This document shows positions 60,052 through 64,000 of a stretch of DNA of 64,000 nt, one piece after another. The translations under genes were made by a program, and so were the position numbers. How positions within the stretch are numbered: the stretch's first letter is position 1; each line of letters begins with the position of its first letter. The stretch comes from Mobiluncus sp034180645 (GTDB lineage: Bacteria; Actinomycetota; Actinomycetes; Actinomycetales; Actinomycetaceae), in the NCBI RefSeq assembly GCF_034180645.1, contig NZ_JAXFNY010000012.1, forward strand, positions 27,719-91,718, written 5' to 3'. A model generated the notes under the pieces. That model saw nothing but the letters and a program-made list of their open reading frames with translations. It was not told the origin of the DNA and did no database searches.

Positions 60052-62385
60052 ATGGGGAAAAATGACGCAGCCAGTTCCACTTCCGCATTGCCCAAGACCC
60101 GTAAGTCGCGAGTACTTGCCCTTTTGGTAGCTTTCGTGGCGGCAAGCGCGGTAGCGGGCGTGTTCACCGCCGGTTTGGCTCTGCCTGTGGTCGGTGCCGC
60201 CGCTATCGTCAGCGCCAAAGGTGCCGAAACCCTCGACGACTTGCCCGCCGACTTCACCACTTCGCAACCATCCATGAAATCGATCATCACCGCTGCTGAC
60301 GGCACCCCCATTGCCGAGTTCTATGCGGAAAACCGCATCGTGGTCCCCCTGGCGCAAGTCGCCAAAACCCTGCAACAAGGCGTTATTGCGATTGAGGACC
60401 GGCGCTTCTTGGAACATCAGGGCGTTGACATCGAGGGCATGAGCCGGGCCATCCTGTCCAACCTGGCCGGCAACGACCTGCAGGGCGCTTCGACCCTGAC
60501 CCAGCAATACGTGAAAAACCTGCTCATCGAACAAGGCCGGGTTGCCGGGAACCCGGACATGATTGAAGCCGCCAGCGAAACGACCTTGGAACGCAAAGCC
60601 CGGGAAGCCAAACTGGCGATGAGCTTGGAACAAAAGATGACCAAGTCCGAAATCCTGGAGGGCTACCTGAACATCGCCCAGTTCGGGCCCTCGGTCTACG
60701 GGGTAGAAGCAGCCGCCCAACACTATTTCTCTAAGTCCGCCAAAGACCTCAGTCTCGCCGAATCCGCCCTGCTAGCGGGAATCCCCCAGTCCCCCAACGG
60801 ACACGACCCCATCGCGCACCCCGAATCCGCCACCAAACGCCAGGGACTTGTGCTGGACGCGATGGCCCGTGACGGATACATCACCCCGGAACAAGCCAAA
60901 AAGGCCAAGTCAATACCAGTTTCGGAACTGCTGCACGTCTCCACCCAGCAGCAGGGATGTGGGTTGGCCGGAAACGCCTCATACTTTTGCTCCTGGGTGG
61001 TGGGGGAAATCCTGTCCTCCCCAGAGTTTGGCGCCACCTACGCGGAACGCCAACGCCTGCTACTGCGCGGTGGACTCAACATCAAGACCACCCTCGACCC
61101 GAAAACCCAAGACGCCGCCTACAGCACAGTCACCGGACGTATCCCGGTGGGCGACCCTTCTGACGTCAAGATTGCCCTGTCCAGCGTCGAGCCGGGCACC
61201 GGCAAAATCAAGGCCATGGTCCAAAACACCAACTACGGAGTCGATCCGGGCAACAACGCGGTGACTGAAAACTCTTACAATGGCGACTACGCTCACGGCG
61301 GCTCCGCCGGCTTCATGACCGGATCGACCTTCAAGGTGTTTACCCTGACCCAGTGGTATATCGACGGATACGGTGGTTATGACCAAGCCGGGGGACGCTA
61401 CAGCATTCCCGCCAAGGAGTGGAAGATTTCCTGCGCCCCGGAACTGGCCGACAACTGGAACTTTTCCGAAACCGGCGGTGCCAAGAAAGGCGCGATGACG
61501 ATTGCCGCGGGTACCGCGAACTCCATCAACGGTGTGTTCGCAAACATGGCGACCAAACTGGACTTGTGCGACATCGCGAAAACTGCCGCCAAGATGGGGG
61601 TGACCGAACCTGACGGTTCACCCTTCACACCAAACCCCTCTTTCGTTATCGGCGCCGGCTCCGCCACCCCGCTACAGATGGCCAGCGCCTACGCAACCTA
61701 TGCCGCCCACGGGGTCTTCTGCGACCCCATCGGCATTACTTCCGTTACGGATTCCTCCGGGAAATCTTATGACGTGCCCGACGCGAACTGTCACCAGGTC
61801 TTGACCCCCGACGTGGCCGACAAAGTGGCCGTGACCTTGGCGGGAGTTCTGCACGCGGGCGGGCGGTCCGCTGCTATTCCCCGACCGGCCGCGGGCAAGA
61901 CCGGCACGACGGACCACAACGAAAACACCTGGTTTGTCGGCTTTGTTCCCCAACTGGCGGCCGCGGTGTGGGTTGGTCACGCCAACGCGAATATCCCGGT
62001 GGGTCACCAAACCATCGGGGGACGCTACTACGGTTCCCTCTACGGTTCCTCTATTGCGGCGCCGACCTGGGGAACCTTTATGACCGCCGCTTTGCAAGAT
62101 GTTCCGGTTCAGCCCCTGCCAAAGGTTAACTTAGGCTCTACGGGAACGTTTGTGGGTGGGGGATACAAGCCCAAGACTGAGGAGCGTCCCACTCCCACAC
62201 CTTCGGATTCGGCCAACCCGGCTGCACCCGGTAGCGGCGCAGGTAGTCCGGGGACGACCCCCGGTGAGGGCGGGGCGAACCCCGGAGCGAATCCTGACGC
62301 TAACAATCCGGCACCTCCCGCTCCGCAGCCGCCAGCTCCGGCTCAACCCCCAGCTCCTGCGCAACCCGCCCCTCCGGCACAATAA
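60052..62385 (+). CDS. ponA2: Class A penicillin-binding protein (PonA2-like)
   Basis: A 777-residue bifunctional peptidoglycan synthase. A membrane anchor (VLALLVAFVAASAVAGVFTAGLAL cut here to its core) at about 17-45 is followed by the GT51 domain (AIEDRRFLEHQGVDIEGMS, GASTLTQQYVKN) and the transpeptidase with SxxK (GSTFKVFTL), SxN (NSINGVF) and KTG (KTGTTDHNENTWF). The C-terminal 75 residues are Pro/Gly/Ala-rich; the PASTA domain of the mycobacterial protein is missing. AGGA precedes the ATG. Followed by the metallophosphoesterase as in Rv3682-Rv3683. Confidence 0.94.
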   Translation: MGKNDAASSTSALPKTRKSRVLALLVAFVAASAVAGVFTAGLALPVVGAAAIVSAKGAETLDDLPADFTTSQPSMKSIITAADGTPIAEFYAENRIVVPLAQVAKTLQQGVIAIEDRRFLEHQGVDIEGMSRAILSNLAGNDLQGASTLTQQYVKNLLIEQGRVAGNPDMIEAASETTLERKAREAKLAMSLEQKMTKSEILEGYLNIAQFGPSVYGVEAAAQHYFSKSAKDLSLAESALLAGIPQSPNGHDPIAHPESATKRQGLVLDAMARDGYITPEQAKKAKSIPVSELLHVSTQQQGCGLAGNASYFCSWVVGEILSSPEFGATYAERQRLLLRGGLNIKTTLDPKTQDAAYSTVTGRIPVGDPSDVKIALSSVEPGTGKIKAMVQNTNYGVDPGNNAVTENSYNGDYAHGGSAGFMTGSTFKVFTLTQWYIDGYGGYDQAGGRYSIPAKEWKISCAPELADNWNFSETGGAKKGAMTIAAGTANSINGVFANMATKLDLCDIAKTAAKMGVTEPDGSPFTPNPSFVIGAGSATPLQMASAYATYAAHGVFCDPIGITSVTDSSGKSYDVPDANCHQVLTPDVADKVAVTLAGVLHAGGRSAAIPRPAAGKTGTTDHNENTWFVGFVPQLAAAVWVGHANANIPVGHQTIGGRYYGSLYGSSIAAPTWGTFMTAALQDVPVQPLPKVNLGSTGTFVGGGYKPKTEERPTPTPSDSANPAAPGSGAGSPGTTPGEGGANPGANPDANNPAPPAPQPPAPAQPPAPAQPAPPAQ

Positions 62386-62428
62386 CTAGCGAAATAAACG
62401 TCGCACTAGGAAAGGGAAGGCAGACCCT

Positions 62429-63682
62429 ATGGACTCCTATTTGTGGACCCGCACCTGGACTGCAATGAAAGTTGGAGCGCTGACGGCAGGAGCCGTGGCC
62501 TGGAGTGCCGCGCGCGCCTCCCGCGCCTACCAGCTGCGTCATTTGACGGTTCCCGTGCCCGGACGGGCTTTGCGTTCCATTGCTGCGCCCCGGATCGATG
62601 CACAAGTGCCGCGTTTCGGAGTGGCGGGTACGCCACAGTTTCCTGGGTTGCGGGTGTTGCACCTGTCGGACACGCATTTTTATCGCGGCCGCGAGGATCT
62701 AGTCGGCTGGTTGCGGGGACTGGCGAAACGGGCGGGAATAGACTTTGACCTGGTAGTTTTGACCGGCGATATGTTGTCATCGAGTTACGGGGATGAATTT
62801 TTGGCCGCCCCGGCGCTGCAGCCGTTTATCGATTCTGGGGTGCCGGGAGCCTACGTGTTCGGAGATCATGATTTCTACGCCAGCCGCGCGGGTAATCCTT
62901 TGAAGTATTTGTGGAGTACCAGCGAGTCCTCCGGGGCGGGCTCTGCGGGCGCTAAACGGATTGGCGAGCCTGGTCAGAGCAATCGGCTCCGTAGGCTGTT
63001 GGCCGATTCCGGTTGGCTGGACCTGAATAATGCGAACGGCAGCTTGGATGTGCGCGGGGTGCGCCTGGAGTTCAGTGGGGTTAACGACCCGCACGGGCAT
63101 CGAGACCAGTATGTTGGTTTTGACAGCGACGGGGTTGGTGAACTGCGCCAAGCCGGGGCCGGCGCTGGTGAAACGCGAGAAGCCGAGGTAACGGGTACTG
63201 GTGGGCCGGGTAAGACTGAGGTCACAAGCGGTGGTGGAACGCACCAGGGCGGGGCGAGCGCTAGTGGGTCGGGTAGAGCCGGGGTCACCAGCGCTGGTGA
63301 GGTCGGCTTTTCCAATGAATACTTGCGGGCCACCGGTCGCAGCGTCCGCCTGGGACTGTCCCACGCACCTTATGCGCGAGTGCTCAATGAGTTCCTCTCA
63401 GACGGTACTGACCTAGTGTTTTGCGGGCACACGCACGGGGGTCAGGTCTGTTTGCCGGGAGGTCACGCCCTAGTGACGAACTGTGATTTGGATCCCCAGT
63501 TCGCCTCCGGCCTGTTCGAGTGGCAAGCCGATACATGCCACGGAATCGAGAGCGAAACCGGGGAACCGGACCGGGCGAGCATGAGCGTCTGCGTCAGCCC
63601 CGGCCTGGGGACCTCGCCATTCACGCCCTGGCGCGTGTTTTGCCCGCCGGCGGCCTACATCGTTGAGCTCGTCGCCGCCTAG
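62429..63682 (+). CDS. Calcineurin-like metallophosphoesterase (Rv3683-like)
   Basis: A 417-residue metallophosphoesterase with all metal motifs: LHLSDTHF, LVVLTGDML, the GDHDFYAS block (usually GNHD), and FCGHTHGGQVCLP. The N-terminal 25 residues form a hydrophobic helix that may tether it to the membrane. A Gly/Ala/Thr-rich insertion of about 60 residues (GETREAEVTGTGGPGKTEVT onward) separates NDPHGHRDQ from RLGLSHAPYARVL and is built from imperfect DNA repeats. AAGGGAAGG precedes the ATG. It follows ponA2 by 43 bases. Confidence 0.92.
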   Translation: MDSYLWTRTWTAMKVGALTAGAVAWSAARASRAYQLRHLTVPVPGRALRSIAAPRIDAQVPRFGVAGTPQFPGLRVLHLSDTHFYRGREDLVGWLRGLAKRAGIDFDLVVLTGDMLSSSYGDEFLAAPALQPFIDSGVPGAYVFGDHDFYASRAGNPLKYLWSTSESSGAGSAGAKRIGEPGQSNRLRRLLADSGWLDLNNANGSLDVRGVRLEFSGVNDPHGHRDQYVGFDSDGVGELRQAGAGAGETREAEVTGTGGPGKTEVTSGGGTHQGGASASGSGRAGVTSAGEVGFSNEYLRATGRSVRLGLSHAPYARVLNEFLSDGTDLVFCGHTHGGQVCLPGGHALVTNCDLDPQFASGLFEWQADTCHGIESETGEPDRASMSVCVSPGLGTSPFTPWRVFCPPAAYIVELVAA

Positions 63683-63769
63683 GCTGCACCCACAGAGCAT
63701 TAGCCCCCTGAGCTGCCGCGCCACGTTCCGCTTGACCACTGGGTCGTTAGGCCGCGCCAGCAATGCCGA

Positions 63770-63788
63770 CCCGAGCAATCGGGGTTTT
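63770..63788 (+). terminator. Weak hairpin after the metallophosphoesterase
   Basis: CCCGA and TCGGG pair around GCAA, followed by GTTTT. The 5-bp stem is short, so this is a weak candidate. Confidence 0.35.
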
Positions 63789-63853
63789 CCTGCAGGGGGT
63801 TCAAAATGGTTCTGCGGCGCATTTTCGCTCACTGAAGCGTTGATAATCAACCC

Positions 63854-64000
63854 GGGGACTGTCTTGAAAAGTGTGTAACTGGCTTTTGAGTCCGTCGGTT
63901 TTGGCGGGGATGGTTGGTTATGAAGATGAGTGTTGGAACACTGGTGCCTATGGCTCGTAAACAGGACAGGAAACCGTGTAAGTCGGATTCCCGGGATACG
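63854..64000 (+). mobile_element. Possible left end of an insertion sequence with partial ORF (spacer 63683-64000)
   Basis: GGGGACTGTCTTGAAAAGTG, beginning at 63854, resembles the terminal inverted repeats of some actinobacterial IS256-family elements. An open frame starts at ATG 63920 and runs off the window edge (27 codons, MKMSVGTLVPMARKQDRK), placed as a transposase gene would be. The right end lies outside the window and the fragment is too short to identify. The rest of this 318-base stretch holds only the weak hairpin. Confidence 0.3.

Noticed and set aside
1..64000. CRISPR array, rRNA or tRNA genes
   Set aside because: No regularly spaced direct repeats, no rRNA sequence and no convincing tRNA cloverleaf were seen by eye; a tRNA scan was not possible.

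Overview
This window looks like chromosomal DNA from a GC-rich Gram-positive actinomycete, probably an anaerobic or facultative member of Actinomycetaceae (Mobiluncus or Varibaculum would fit; the genus is inference). The support is a WhiB protein, ESX-like and Tad genes, the murJ/DUF6049/NUDIX/pcnA order, an S6-SSB-S18-L9 operon next to dnaB, and a second block (Tad genes, Crp-like regulator, DUF4177, WhiB, class A PBP, metallophosphoesterase) that follows the M. tuberculosis Rv3654c-Rv3683 order in condensed form. A ferredoxin-type pyruvate/2-oxoacid oxidoreductase suggests low-oxygen metabolism.

Layout. 0-12 kb: cell-wall and housekeeping genes: murJ, DUF6049 and NUDIX (minus strand), then pcnA, a class A PBP and rpsF-ssb-rpsR-rplI (plus strand), converging on dnaB (minus strand). 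12.15-12.83 kb: a gene-free, AT-rich stretch with six DnaA-box-like sites, three of them perfect: a candidate replication origin or DnaA-binding locus. 12.8-22.2 kb: a DASS anion transporter, a DUF418 membrane protein, a meso-diaminopimelate dehydrogenase with a large insertion, and a four-gene 2-oxoacid:ferredoxin oxidoreductase operon whose last gene fuses a GltD-like flavoprotein to a ferredoxin module. 22.3-32 kb, an accessory and surface region: a WXG100-like small protein overlapping a probable secreted alpha/beta hydrolase, a CWB2-CAP cell-wall protein, two striking inverted repeats, a YgjP-type metallohydrolase, and a 1547-residue exported papain-like protease with lectin-like, Ig-like, rhodanese and two thioredoxin-like domains.

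32.5-44 kb: an almost complete coproporphyrin-type haem pathway. hemA and a ferrochelatase-HemQ fusion run leftward; hemE and coproporphyrinogen oxidase run rightward from a shared palindromic promoter; hemC, hemD, hemB and hemL follow. A vapBC toxin-antitoxin pair on the opposite strand splits the rightward genes. 44-50 kb: purB, a copper chaperone, a copper P-type ATPase with its metal-binding domain in an unusual internal position, and a DHA2-type MFS exporter. 50-55 kb: a minus-strand Tad/Flp pilus operon with a TadB-TadC fusion. 55-63.7 kb: two unrecognised membrane proteins, a degenerate Crp/Fnr regulator, a 52-residue DUF4177 gene, whiB, a PonA2-like PBP and a metallophosphoesterase. 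The last 150 bases may be the left end of an insertion sequence.

The strongest leads are the WXG100/hydrolase pair, the internal HMA domain in the copper ATPase, the HemH-HemQ fusion with an internal ribosome-binding site, the protease-rhodanese-thioredoxin protein, the DnaA-box cluster and the unexplained 19-bp inverted repeat at 26.4 kb. All functional calls are from reading the sequence; no searches were run.
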